Below, one piece after another: positions 30,030-43,299 of a DNA stretch of 64,000 nt. Both the position numbers and the translations under genes were made by a program. The stretch spans positions 4,732,001 to 4,796,000 of the forward strand of contig NC_083517.1 of NCBI RefSeq assembly GCF_032362555.1. Reading direction: 5' to 3'. Each line of letters begins with the position of its first letter. The first letter of the stretch is position 1. The notes below the pieces were generated by a model. The model had not been told where the DNA came from. It saw only the letters and a program-made list of their open reading frames with translations, and did no database searches. The stretch comes from Amyelois transitella (lineage: Eukaryota > Arthropoda > Insecta > Lepidoptera > Pyralidae).

Positions 30030-33000
30030 CAGAATAATAGCGGTCACAGACGCGTGCTGACCTGATTTTCTTCTTCATATCTCATTGACACAAGTTAAAC
30101 AGATAACAAAAGTGGTCGGTAACTCCGTGGGTAGCTTTACCTACGCAAACTTATTGGCTGGGGAAAATGTCCGCATTAAACTACTTAGTTTAGTTTTCAA
30201 TAGTGATGATATCAGCAGTTGCTATCACTTTATCCATTTAATCTTCCAACAACTGTTTAAAACTGAACCGAGCCAATATTTTACAATATAAAGTTTATGT
30301 TGATGAACCATTACATATTTACCTAATATTTTCTGACTTTTCGAAATGTAAATGAAATAAAAAATATTTTTAATGAATTTATCACTATATCCAAATATGA
30401 AGAAACGCATCCTATTTTTGTATGTTCTTACCACTTCACATTTTATTGAGTTTTTAAATATCAAAACGAACATAGAGTTCTTCTTGAAAAACCAACGAAT
30501 AATATATAATGAGATAGTACGAGTAAGAGATGTAGGTACATATCTATTTGTTTAAATTCTGTGGCTTTTGATATTCAAACTTCATACACAATATTTTTTA
30601 CTCTCCCTGCAGGATCTAAGCTACTAAGTACTCGGATAGATCGATAGCTTTTTACTTTGAAAAGCCTTGTCCGAAATCATGACTTAAAATTGATTTACCT
30701 ACCTACCTAGCCAATATCTGTTTAAATTACATCTCTCACTACGATTTACATTCGGTAAAATGTTTCAGTTAGTTACGAGTACATTTTTCCAATGTGGAAA
30801 TCAGACGTCGTGTCATCATCGAGTGCAACTTTTTTTTGTTAATTACTCATTTTGATTGTTTGGGAACTTAGTAGTATATCCGGTGACAGATTTCAAATTG
30901 AAAAATTCGATATAATACTTTGATACTTTTATTTAGATGGTCAACAGTCCAACTGAGTGGAGTTTACCCATTTGGACTATCGAGGGATTTAATAAATAGT
31001 TGGTAGTAACATAAATACTTAAATTAGCATTACTTTTAGCACACAAGTTAATTTCATTTTATCATATTACCTATTATTTTAAGTAATTCATTTTGAAATG
31101 TGTCTATTAATCGTGCCCGACGGGAGTAGTTAATGAATTCTTTCTCTAAGGACTCATCGAAAACAATGTGATGAGACCTTTAGATAAAGTCAGACATTAA
31201 AAAAAAAGAAAACACATTCAGAGATGATCCGCGTAAACTCGGGGTCGTTTTCTCCGAAGTCAAGGTCGTCCCAGGTCAAGGTGTAGTTGCGCAGTCGTCG
31301 CTCCTATTTTTTACATGAGCTACGATTGAATAAATTGGTATTGAACTGAGTCTTGCGACACATTGTTCGGTCCGTTGCGCACGGCTTGAGAGCAGACGTA
31401 GCTGAAGATCCCAGTTAGCTCCCATCATTCTTTATGGCAACACTAGAGTACACCTATGGCTCCGTTTGTAAAGCTTTAAAGGAAATTTTTATTTCCGTTC
31501 TTGCCATAATGTTAGTGAATTCCTAGATCCACATAAATTTGAAATATTTAAAAGCAATTTGGGCTGTATGTTGATGTGTCAGCCAATCAATCAGTATCTT
31601 CTTTTATATACATACATTGTTATCTACATTCCACACCACTTAGTCATTCGTGAAAGTGTAACTTGTCACCTCCCATGAAATAGGATTGGGATGTACCTAT
31701 AAGTACGAGCGAGCAACAATATAATAGAATACGTTTCCTATCTACTAGGTATCTTTTATAGTTGACTGGCTGGCCAAAAGTAGTAACTGTCACGAATCAT
31801 GTATGAGTTCTAGAGAAATTTCCGCATTTTAAAGTAATGAAAAGTCCATACAATTTTTAATTACCAACTTAAAAAATAATTAAGCATTATTAAAAATTTT
31901 GGAGCTCAAAAACAGGTAATAGGATAGGCAAAAACCTGCGGTTTGTTCATTCCTCAGTCACGTGCCCATACAAATAGTTCGATGACATTTCAGCCCGGAT
32001 TAACACCTATTTTCGTGGGGATTACCTGGTCGAACCCACTTCGTAATTAGATTCTGTACTTACGGCTTTGTTCCAATTAATTATAAATAAATACCATTGA
32101 TATCTGAAAGGCAGTGATACTCAATGTTGCTATTAGTTTGATTGAATTAAAACAACAATAATTTATTAGAATTCAATGAGTTCTGTTTGTTTATAATATA
32201 TTTAATTTAATACTTAGCTTGTAATTGTGTGTTTCAGCGACCTTTAAAGGTCAAAAATAAGTAACAGTCATCTAGCAGCCCTCGTTTCATGTTTGAAATG
32301 TATTTAGGTGTCTGTATGTGGTATTTCCGCTGCTAAATGAAAAAAACAAAATTCAATGCCATTTCTTAAATGTAGTTCACACTTTCTTCACTTTTTTTTA
32401 AAACAATTTCTATGTATGTCACGAAAATCGGTTAAGCTTATAATATAAAAAAATTTAGTTTAAAACGTTCGAAAGACGAGATTTTTAATTGATCACTAGA
32501 TAAAAAGCTTGTTAATTTTACTTCATAAATAATTAAATAAGACTTTGTTATATACTTGCTTGATTATATTAAAGTTATCCTTAGGTTTATATAGAAAGAT
32601 TAGATCTGTCTGCATTTCCCATCGTATATTCAAATGGTGTAGTGAGTTAGTATTAAATGGAATTGCAAGCTGTGGAAAGTTTTCAACATAGACTTGCATC
32701 TAGCTAGATACGGCAAATGCGCTTACTTTGCTTTTAAGGATTAAAACACGCACGCCTTGCACTAATGGAGCCATCTCTATGAACTTATTCTAAATTTGCT
32801 TAGATAAACTTTTGTTGTTGTTGTTTTGGAACAATTATAAAATGTACATACACTAGAGAACGATTTATCCTATGGAGAGATCTCGTTGAGGTATTAAAAG
32901 AGAAAAAGAAAAGGAAGAATAAACAAGAACAAGGAAGAGCTTAATAAAAGAAAAGAAAATAGTTTTTATATTAGGTAAATTTAGTTCACAAACTATAAAC

Positions 33001-34600
33001 TATTAACCTTTTTTTAGAGAGCTACCATAACGGCATCAGGTACGGAACCATCGTGCTCGAGTGTTACTTGCACTTGGCTAGTTTTTTAATGATTTTGAAA
33101 AAAACTAAGGTTGCACGATCTGATGAAATGTTTGTCTGTGGTTTTCAATAATGCAGTTTACAAACTGAAACCAGTCATATGAGAGAGTTTGAATTGGATT
33201 AGTATTCAGATATGATATCGTTTGTAGTGGTCGTAAAAATGATTACGTGGAAGATGTGAAGGCTAGTTAGTCTCTCTTTAGCAAGCAAGCAAAAATACTC
33301 TGTAAAAAATTAATTTATTTTTCTGGTAACAAGTCAGGCACTTAATAAACTTAACAATTACTTATACAGTAAACTAAATCAAAAAGTACGTACTTACACG
33401 TCCCTTTTATTACCAGCGCAAACTTAATAATGTGGAGCATCTATAAATGAGACATAGGAATTGTAATAATTTTATTTATTCTGATTTATGGGTAGAGTAG
33501 ACAAAAGCACCATTCTTTGTTTATAAAATTTTACCATGACATTTTTACGCTAAATCTAAATCACTATAAACGTTAAGAAACATTTACTGCCCGTCGAAAT
33601 AATTCGACAGTGGTGTTTACATAAATTTTTGGTTGTCGAATTCCGCCAAGAAAAAAAAATTGTTTGTACAATTTTTTCATGTTATATGTCTTACACAGTT
33701 GGAAGTGACTAATATATTTGACCCCCGTCAACCTGACGAAGGTGAGCGCCAGGTGTGTGTAGACTTACACTTTCGCCGATAGCGAACGAATTCAAAACCA
33801 ATAAATTCCATATCAAACTTTTGACAACCGTTTGGGTCCATTTCGCTAAAAGAACGTAGGTCAGGTACCCTCGTGTTGTGTGTTTGTTCTTATCAATACT
33901 TCCTTAGATTTATGGTACCTAACCCCTTTGCTGAAATAGATCATATTTTGGTTTGTTATTATTGACTTTTTGAACTCCCGCGGTGTCGAAACGATAAATA
34001 AATCTAACCGAAAATTTATTATACACAAAAGAAGCACATTAAATAATAGTGATAAAAAACAAAACAAAAATGACACTTTGTTGTTTACGATAGGGTGAAA
34101 GATGACGACGAACGATTTGTAAAAAATATTAGAAGTTGCCTTACAGTACCTAACGGAATAATTCGATTAAATACTTAGATGTTTAGGTTTTTTCAAAAGT
34201 ATCCAACATTTTTTGCTGTATTTCGTTTATCCAAATATATACTTATTTTATAAAATTAAATATAGCATTTTTTAAGGTTTTCTTGCCTCAAATCTGTATT
34301 AATCTGCTGGTTCAATCAAGTTTAAATTCGGTACAAAATGTAATAAAATTTACGCAAATGCCTTAGCGGGAGATACTTTTGAGGAAAGTCATAAAAAAGT
34401 CTTGGGGTCACGGTTCAATTATCTGATTTAGGAGGTCAATGCCACGAAAGTACGAGTACAAAGGTATATGCCTCATCGTCAATTTTTTTAACAAGCTCCA
34501 CTTTACAATTTCATATAAACTCTGCTATCCAAGCAGTAAAATTAAGATCGAATCAAATTCCGCCAAATGCTAAGTAAATCTAAGTTCAAATGAAAATGAG
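30030..34600. other. Gene-free AT-rich stretch
   Basis: No protein-coding frame recognised. A less AT-rich island at 31225-31430 carries two FTZ-F1-like half-sites (TCAAGGTCG at 31260-31268, TCAAGGTG at 31276-31283). The rest shows only AT-rich unique-looking sequence. Confidence 0.4.
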
Positions 34601-34609
34601 ATAACATTT

Positions 34610-34870
34610 TAACTTCGGCAGCAACAATGAGATGATAACGAGGCCTTTAGTATTCCGGGCACGTTCGGCGATCCACCTGCTTTTCATATCACGACAATTG
34701 CGGCCCAAGGCGGCCGGCTCTCGGCGGAATGACTATCCTCGTCTATGAAAATCAATTGTGGAGAACGAGGGCCGACCAGGGACATTCCAATTCCATTAAT
34801 AGCTTCCGCCGAGCGGGATCGCTTCTTGAATTTCATCATTCAGCCCGCAATAAATACACAAGTGAATGAG
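34610..34870. other. Unique GC-richer island, possible conserved non-coding element
   Basis: Markedly less AT-rich than its surroundings, with CCCAAGGCGGCCGGCTCTCG near the middle. It has no long frame and no repeat relatives in the window. Its character is that of a regulatory element, but this is inference from composition only. Confidence 0.3.
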
Positions 34871-35152
34871 GTATGGACAAGTTGAGGATTTATGAGTGAG
34901 TATAATAAAATAATTGCATTCAGAGACAATACAATTGTTACTTGACATGTAAAGTAAGTAGGCTTGAGATTTGGAAGATAGCATGAATGAATGAATCATT
35001 CTTTTCGTCTCTTACAGAGAGGAACCTAGTCGAGCTTGGATCATATGTAGTGATTGCACCAGATGAAAGTTCTTATTCCTTTAATCACCTTTTTAACGCC
35101 CGTAGGAATGATATGTAGTGGTTAAATAAAGTTCCTGGAAGTTACCAGCAGC

Positions 35153-35213
35153 AGTCTGTTGATGACACGCACGATTATTGTAATAATAATAAAAAATGTG
35201 TCATCAACAGACT
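35153..35213. repeat. 16-base perfect inverted repeat
   Basis: Arms AGTCTGTTGATGACAC (35153-35168) and its exact reverse complement at 35198-35213, with a 29-base AT-rich loop. Confidence 0.85.
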
Positions 35214-35469
35214 TCTATTTTACCCCTCATGATTGTCGAGATTACGATAACATAACCGTGATAGCATGACATAAGAGGATTTGATAAATGTGTATAAGAA
35301 TTTTAAAACTTTTAAATGTTAACTAGGTTTTTCATGAATTAATTTTATGATTCCATAAAACACTTTATATGCAAATGCATTCACGAGCAAAATTATATAC
35401 CTTGAACACTTAGACACATTTCCATTATATTCGGAATTTTATTTTTATAAAGAAAACACAAAGCTCGAT

Positions 35470-35790
35470 GTAACAAAGAGCTTCTTTCCAATCAACTCTA
35501 GAGAATCACGAGCGGCTCAATAAGCCGAGGAAAAGTCAATGAAGTTATTACCATTTGTAGGAAGTGAATAAGTGTACCGGGTACAAACGACTCAATTTCT
35601 CAATGAGGCTCCTCGCGAGGCTCTCGCCACTGAGCAGAATTAATTTAAATGAAATCATCACAGTTTATTCAACAGAGATGCGGTACGGACGTGAAGCCGG
35701 CAAGAAAGCTCCAAGAAGACTCATTTACAATTCCAATTAAGGACAATTCTCATTTACTTTTGTTCTGCAGAAGTAACGAATGGGAGTGGG
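35470..35790. other. Unique island, possible conserved non-coding element
   Basis: Balanced composition, stop codons in all frames at short intervals, several ATTA/TAAT cores, and no relatives elsewhere in the window. Possible enhancer; composition is the only evidence. Confidence 0.25.
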
Positions 35791-35799
35791 ACCTTTCCT

Positions 35800-38490
35800 C
35801 TCTGTAACCTCAACTCTTATTGCTTTATTATTTCATGATGGATCACTTACTTATATGTAGTTTTTATAACTATGTTCGTTTTAATTTGACGTCTACGTTT
35901 ATTTCTTCTATACTTTTTTATGTTGTATTTTAGACTCTTTAATAAGCTCAAATATGTAGCCCGATTATGATAGAAATTAGAGAGACTAGATATTAAAATA
36001 CAATGTAGTATATTTTGTTTAATGGAAATTCATGGGAGCACTGCGCCGGGTAAACATACTCATACATATATACATTTGTCTCGTATACATACTCGTACAT
36101 GAAATCACGCCCCGTTTCCGGAGGGGTAGGCGGAGACTACTTTTGACCTTTTCACTTGCTACGATCCCTGAATACTTCCTTCGTTTTATGCACAATAATA
36201 ACTCCCTTTATGGAATTTCGTTGGTTTAGTATTCAATTAGTTTTTTCACAATATTAAATGCATTTTCACAAATCTAAGCACAGATACAGATACTCAAGTT
36301 TGAGCAAACTGCAAACTAATTCCGTAACTCACGAATCGGCACGCCAGCTCTCTTTTATTTTACCGACCAAAAAAGTTTTATGTCCGACTAGTACCTATGT
36401 ATTTTTAAGTAGATATGTTCACCACCCTCTCCACAAATTGTGGAACGGTTTGGTTTTCTTTTTTACGGATTGTTAGACACTCATGATAATCTAACTGTCA
36501 TAAAATGCCAATGTGTATCTGTCTGTTACGCTTTCACGGCTTAACCGTTATATAGATTTTGATAAAACTTTGTACGAATCGATAAAAGCGAAAAACACTC
36601 ACTCACTCACTGATCCCGAAATATCAAAAAAAATTAAATCAATAAAAAATTACATTGGTAGGAAGGTAGATTATAACTAGGAGACGTCCGCTAAAAATGT
36701 TTTTTGGGAATTCCCACGGGAACGTAAGTAAATTATATTAATACGAACTAAAGATAATCTTACTATCAGGATGTTTGTCCTCTGGTAATATGATAGATTT
36801 GCTATTTTCAACACAAAAGCAAATAGCTATATTAAAAAATTATTGAAACTTTAACACACAGAATCAGCTTCTCGACGCGAGTTTGGAATCTAGAAGTATT
36901 TACCCAGTTGTAGGTAACACGACGTAAGTAGTTTTGAACGCCGGCGAAATTCCAAAGTACATTACCGTTGCAGCGGATTTCACAAAATTTTCCACTCCAA
37001 TAGAAAGAACAAACTGGGTTTTTAAGTACTGGATAGGTAACAAAAATAGGATATAATTTCTTAGATATATAATATATAATATAATAAAAATATAAATTAT
37101 ATCTTGCAATCCTACCCTCTTGAACTTAAAAGGCAAAATGGTCTTGACAATTTTTCTTTTAAATTCATCATACTTATTTGAAGTTATTATGAAATTTTTC
37201 ACGTCTTCAAAAGACATCATTCATACTAAGAGGGGAACGACACTTGACTTTAACAAAAGCTTCAATCTCGCAAACAGATCAAAAGTGAAATTTTAAATAT
37301 TGAAAATGTTTTAAGAAAATAGTTCCTCACGTCCAGAGTTAATCTTTTCTAAATCTAAACTTACGTATAAAAAAATATTTATAATAGTCTAGAACATTAT
37401 TATTATGTTTAATACCTACATAGGTACTTTAGATACATAAGGTTTAAAAATGTAGCGAATTACACATAGATGTTTGTGCCAAATTATCGTTTAGGCTTTA
37501 AAGTATTAGTAAGTAGCTACGGACAGAAACTGACTGCCATATCGAAGATAAAAAGCGCTCCATGTTGCCCAAATCCTAAAAACGTTCTAAACTCATTTAA
37601 AATTAATTGAATTTGTGTAAACATTTGAAAAAATCTAAGATCGCAGCAAATCATGGAGGAGAGCAGTGAAGCCGGCGGATTTTGCTCGATCGCTACCAAT
37701 AGATATCAGTATTTGCTGAATCTACGTCGCTGGCTTAGGTATTCAATTTAACTTACTGCACGTTAACCCACATCTACAGATATATTTGTTTGTCTTGCAC
37801 TTTAAGATGATAATATACAGGATATATTAAGATAAGTTTTCATTTGTTTTTGTTAGAAGTTGGCGTATAATAATTTGATAGGAACATAGAATAGAATTGA
37901 TTTATTTTCAAAATTGGATACAAGGTATCACTTTTTGACGTCACATCACGTTAATCTAATTAAGTAAAACAATAACCGCTTCCATATGAAATTAAGAATT
38001 AAACCGATGTTCATTTTTTATATTATTTCTCAACTCAAATCTGGGTAGGTAAATATTTTTATGTACAATGTACCAGAAAATCCCACATGAATAAACGATA
38101 TTTTTCCTTAAACGTAGGTGGAACTGTGGGAATAAACTAGTAAATTGTTTTAATTTATGAAGGACGTAAGTGGATACCTGTGTGAGGAACAAACTTATAC
38201 TGTTAAAGATTTTACCTTGAATATGAGCCACAAAAACTTAACCCACAGGTACAGTCGTAGCTTCCCTCCCGGGGTAGTCTTGAAAAAAGTTTCCCATCCC
38301 GGCCGTTGTTACTTTTCCCATGCTAATTCAGGATACAGAGTATTATGTTACCTACCTGTTCTTGTGTATTTTTAACTGAAAGAAATTTCAGTTATGTTCA
38401 AAGTTATGTAATTTGAGGTTTTCAATGAGTTAAAGAAATAAATTATTAGTAAAAGTTACTTTAGAGCTTTGAATATGTATGTTTTATAAT
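35800..38490. other. Gene-free stretch with repeat remnants
   Basis: AT-rich. 36520-36730 contains a diverged dispersed repeat (TCTGTCTGTTACGCTTTCAC, then ACTCACTCACTCACTGAT). An open frame at 36900-37220 on minus is AT-rich and unsupported. No gene recognised. Confidence 0.4.
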
Positions 38491-38496
38491 ATATTG

Positions 38497-38638
38497 GTGT
38501 CGTGTAGTTCCCGGCACCAATTTAAGAGAATAGGACTACTATATCTTTTTCCCAACTGAACATGGCCTGTCAGTCTTTCAAGACTGCTGACTCTGTCTAC
38601 CTCGCAAGTAATATAGACGTGATTATATGAATGGATGG
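38497..38638 (+). repeat. TATG-tailed retroposon, internally deleted
   Basis: Head TGTCGTGTAGTTCCCGGCAC joined directly, after the CTTTTTCCCA block, to the tail half (TGAACATGGCCTGTCAGTCT). It ends in a degenerate ATGAATGGATGG tail. Confidence 0.75.
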
Positions 38639-38639
38639 A

Positions 38640-39780
38640 AACATATTACAAAATTATTAAAATAATTTTTCTTTATAACCTGCATTTATAATTTTCTTGT
38701 CTATTTCATATACTTCGTATAAATAAACGTATATGATAATATAACTAAACAACTATGTAATTGTTTGTTGCCCTAATAAAAATAAAATTAAGGGCGTTAA
38801 AAGCCTTTTACTTTGACTCCCGACTTAATAGGATACTAAAAATCAATTGGTACATTGAACAGCATCAGATATTTTATTTCTGTTTTATTATTTTCATTTT
38901 TATATCTTTGGCAAATTATCATCAAATTGCTATATGTATGTTTTTTTTAATTTGTGTAATAAACGTAGGTACTCGTACTAAACGATTAAAATTATTAAAG
39001 TATTACGTAGTGCCCATAAGTTATAGTTTCCACCTACCCCTTTGAGAAAAATCCCACCTAATACCTAGTTCCTACCTAATTAGTTGAAATAAATTTAGGA
39101 ATTTGGATAAATGTTTACTTGACAGAATAATTAACATTAAAAACCAACACAGAATTGAAACGTCTGAAAAATGTTTGCAGGTCTGGCAAGAAAGAAATGT
39201 CCAAGCATAACAACAAAACTGAATTTCCAAACCTTGTTATTTTATAGAAAGACGTTGTTTAATTTTATTGGTATCGGTGGTTAACTGAGTGACGGCGTAG
39301 CACTTTTGCGGCTACCCTTCAGAGGGTCTTAATCGACCTATAAATTTTATTTTATGTGTGCCGCATTTTGGAGCTTGAAAATTGTACAATGTCCGTTCAC
39401 TTACTGAGCGCCGTAAATGTTTTAACTGAAAATAAAACTTTGCCGGTTAAGAGGTTTAGGAGAATGTCTCGGAAAAGAAAGCCTGACTATTTATTTAGTT
39501 AAAACTAAATTTGTGATAAAAAAAGAGGCTTTAAGTAATTATATCCAATAAATCGTAGGATGGTAATATCTGAAATGTTGTACTTAATTTTGCCAAAGAA
39601 TGCTTAACAATTAGCCAGACTATTAATAGTTTCAAAAATCTCGTTAAGTCTCATTATCTTTCTACTCTATCCTAAGTATATGTTATTATTATATGTATTT
39701 ATCTGTATTTATGCGTATTTGTATGTATTTATATGTATTATATATAGATATATATTCTGTTTGTATTTTATTATATTCAA
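38640..39780. other. Gene-free AT-rich stretch
   Basis: No repeat family or protein-coding signal recognised. Confidence 0.4.
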
Positions 39781-39782
39781 AC

Positions 39783-39962
39783 ATTTATTTATCTTGCTCT
39801 GCGCCAACGCCGATCTCCTGTTTGGTTTCCTTCCACCCAAAGGTTGACTGGAAGAGATTGCTTTAGCGATAAGTCCGCCTTTGTACCATCTATATCTGCT
39901 TTGTGTTGTTTTGTATGTTTTACTCTTATGGTGCAATAAAGAGTTTTATCTATCTATCTATC
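39783..39962 (+). repeat. LINE-type 3' tail with (TCTA)n
   Basis: GCTCTGCGCCAACGCCGATC, TTGACTGGAAGAGATTGC, AAGTCCGCCTTTGTACC, GTGCAATAAAGAGTTTTATC, ending in TCTATCTATCTATC. It is the intact reference for the split copy at 41077-41515 on the opposite strand. Confidence 0.65.
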
Positions 39963-39964
39963 AA

Positions 39965-40655
39965 TGAAAACGGTAAATAATGAATTTCTATATAAGCCTT
40001 TTTATAAACTTTGAAATACTTTTAAGGAGTAAATGTAACGTTTGAATAAGGACAACAAAGAAATTCAATGAACTCGGAATCTCAAGGTTCTAATAGTTAA
40101 ATAAAAATTCTTTTGCCTTTGCAGTATATTCATTCTTTCATCACTGGAGATAATAACGTATTTAGATGTTTCAGTGATTCCTTTTAATGTTTTCATAAAT
40201 TTTTAGCTTAGCTGATTACATACTGGTTGAACCTTGTACCTTGAATAAAATATTTGTCTGATTTTATTAGAAAAAGGAATATAATATTTTTAAACTAATC
40301 CGCTAATAGAGGTTGTAGTTATTCTATGGATCTTTAAATGATCTCTCTTATCTGTTACGTATTTCCTTTACGTCACACAATAACCGTTTTACCAGTAGTC
40401 ATTCTCAAAAAGCTTTGTATATTTAATGTAAAGGGAAATCAAGTTACAACCCTGCAGAAGACCAACACGCGTTCCATTTGACACAGCCTTTAAAGTTTAA
40501 ATGTTTCCGTTGATGCTGTAAAGTTGTCAGCGATCACAGGTGCGAGCGTCGTCTCATCTCGCGAGAAACATTTTTCTCTCGCAGCTCGAATTCATATTTT
40601 CATGTGATAAATTGCTATATTTATACCGCTTGAGTTTTATATTTTATATGTCATG
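39965..40655. other. Intergenic, nothing recognised
   Basis: AT-rich; no gene or repeat recognised. Confidence 0.4.
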
Positions 40656-40658
40656 GCG

Positions 40659-40764
<106 letters not shown>

Positions 40765-41076
40765 ATTTAATTTCCATTAGAAATAAGTTAAAAACTGCCC
40801 AGGTTAAACACCTGTGCATTTTAATACTGAGGTCTTAAAATAAGTTAGAAAATTCAAAACTTAGTCATATTTATTGTATCTGCTACATCTTTTGAGGTCC
40901 CTGTTAGTATACTTATTTCACTTTATTCACGTTAAGGAACCTATAGTAAACATGATTGAACAATACATAGACCTATCATTCGCCGGGATATTTCCGATGT
41001 GACTAATGGTTGTTCGTCAAGGTCTTCCTCTTACAATGTTCCTATTTACATTTTGCTTGTAATATAACTTAGATAA

Positions 41077-41515
41077 ATCGATTAAACTCTTTATTGCACC
41101 ACAAGAGTAAAACATACAATACCGCACAAAACAGATAAAAATGGTACAAAGGCGGACTTATCTATAGATACTAATATTATAAAGCTGAAGAGTTTGTTTG
41201 TTTGTTTGATCGCGCTAATCTCAGGAACTATTGGTTCGAATTGAAAAATTCTTTTTGCGTTGAATAGACCATTTATCGAGGAAGGCTTTAGGCTATATGA
41301 CATCACGCTGCAACTATAAGGAGCAAAGAAATAATGGAATATGGGAAAATTATTCCTCTTTGAGGGCTTCAATGATGCCCAAAATAACTATTCCATGCGG
41401 ACAAAGTCGCAAGCACAGCTAGTCGCTAATGTAATCTCTTACAGTCAACCTGTGGGTGGAAGGAAACCAAACAAGAGATTGGTGTTGGCGCAGAGCAAGA
41501 TAAATAATTATTTAG
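41077..41515 (-). repeat. LINE-type 3' tail split by a Helitron-like insertion
   Basis: 41077-41160 (TTAAACTCTTTATTGCACCA ... GGCGGACTTA) and 41423-41515 (TCGCTAATGTAATCTCTTAC ... GGCGCAGAGCAAGATA) are the two halves of the reverse complement of 39783-39962. They join perfectly if 41161-41422 is removed. Confidence 0.82.
41161..41422 (+). mobile_element. Non-autonomous Helitron-like element
   Basis: 262 bases beginning TC and ending CTAG, inserted between A (41160) and T (41423) with no target duplication. It has a short hairpin (TGCGGAC/GTCGCA with one bulged G) about 9 bases before the CTAG end. These are textbook Helitron features. No Rep/helicase coding. A second copy lies at 53348-53616. 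Confidence 0.8.
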
Positions 41516-41519
41516 GTGA

Positions 41520-43215
41520 ACAAACTATTTAAACATTTCCTTTTCTATTAATTATATAGCTAAGAAAGAAGCTTTCTATAAATTTCTAAATTTATGGACT
41601 ATGGACAGTTGCCTCCAGGGTAACAAAGGAAGCATTTTTGGCTGAAGGTGTATTTGGAAGAAACTCGCAAAAATAATGGTAGCACGGCAAGACGCATGCG
41701 TAATTACCTTTTTTCTAACTCATGCAGACCATTCTAGTTACTTCCAGCTGTGTTCATCATTATGAACAAAACAAAGAATGTTACTGTATGTTAATATTCA
41801 TTTAAGTATGCTTTATTGTAAAAATACAACTAATGGGTTAAGTAGAGAACTTTTGTACGGCTGACAATAACATACTATAATATTATATCTATTATTCTAC
41901 ATAGTCATTCTAATAAGAGAAGCGGGCTCACACTATTTTTTCGTCAACGTTTCTTCTGTCACGATAATGATAGTCTTCAGTGTTTCGAACTGACAGCAGA
42001 CAGATCAACTTACTTAACAATTGATTTGAAGTAAAATGAACAAGTCCAAGCCCTTGTCTCGATATAGATGGACCATGTTTTTTCAATCACTGCAAGACCG
42101 GCGTGGTATATTAAATAATTCTGACAGACCGCCAATATTAGATAGCCCATATTTTTCTTAAAAAATAACCATCTTTTGTTTTGGATAAAATATATTCATT
42201 CGCTCTTTGAAATATTATATCCTTGAACAATAAGGATATTTATGGCAATAAATTAAGTCACTTTCGGGATTTTGCGTTCGCGATAATACGATCCCTGTCG
42301 TCGTATCTTATTACCTGTTGAATATGGGCCCTTATTTTATTAATAGTATCAATCTTTATAAAAACAATTAATGTTTGAGAATACTGTTTGTGATTTAAAT
42401 GCAGAATACTTGACATGAAAATGAAACATGTGATTTTTATATTTTAGTCAATTATTATTATTTTATCTCAATCTTTTGCATATGTCCTTATTCAAGTGAG
42501 AGTAAATTAAATAAATAATAAAAATAATTTCGGATGAGTATTTAAATGTGTAAAATAAACAATCAATTAAGTAACGTGTTTAAATAATATATATGTATAA
42601 TAAAAAATGTAGCAGATTTTTAAGATTCATTTTCAATTTTGGCAGATTTCAAAGAGAACTTACACAAAGGTAAGTTGGCATTAGCGGAAGGAACCCATGA
42701 CACACGAGAAGGGAGGCTTATTCTATCTTATCGCGCGCGCACTAAACTCGCTTTGAAAACTCCCCCGGGAATACACTGCGAGCACGGGAACCGGGAAGAC
42801 AAATGGAATCGCTCGCGACAGGAGGAAGCGATAAATGTAAGAAAAGAATATGTCACATATCCCGTGCTGCTACCGTGTTCCAGCGCGAAAATAAGGACTA
42901 GTAGTTTCTGCACTTGAAGCGACATTACTGATGGTGGCACATAAATCAAGGTAAAATATCAAAAAGTCATAAAAAATCCTAAATAATACAACATATTATT
43001 TATTAATTACTTTTGGTTCTTATGTTTTAAAAATAGTGACAGATAGCATTTATAAATACAAATCTGCCTCTTGAATCACTCTATCTATTTAAAAAAGCAG
43101 CATTATAATCTGTTGATGTTGATGATAGTTTTAAATATCTAAGCATACATAGATACAGACATAGGGATAAATGCGGGAAGCGGCGTTGCTTAATTAATAC
43201 TATGAAGTGATGCTC
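41520..43215. other. Gene-free stretch
   Basis: AT-rich except 42640-42930, a less AT-rich island containing an unsupported 92-residue frame and a potential short exon (acceptor ...TTTTGGCAG, donor AAAG|GTAAGT at about 42668). No homology recognised. Confidence 0.35.
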
Positions 43216-43218
43216 CGT

Positions 43219-43296
43219 TTGCCGCGTGGTTCCCGGCACCAATCAAAAAAAAAGAATAGCACCACTCCATTTCTTTCCCATAGATGTCGCATTTAG
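43219..43296 (+). repeat. TATG-tailed retroposon, head fragment
   Basis: GCCGCGTGGTTCCCGGCACC then CACCACTCCATTTCTTTCCC and ATAGATGTCGCATTTAG; truncated after 78 bases. Confidence 0.7.
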
Positions 43297-43299
43297 AAA

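Noticed and set aside
36900-37220. 106-residue minus-strand frame (MSFEDVKNFIITSNKY...)
   Set aside because: AT-driven Ile/Leu/Phe/Tyr-rich sequence in its second half, no homology recognised; a short exon cannot be excluded, but nothing supports it.
42639-42917. 92-residue frame with nearby splice-like sites
   Set aside because: No family match; the putative donor at about 42668 would leave only an 8-codon exon. The island may be non-coding regulatory DNA.
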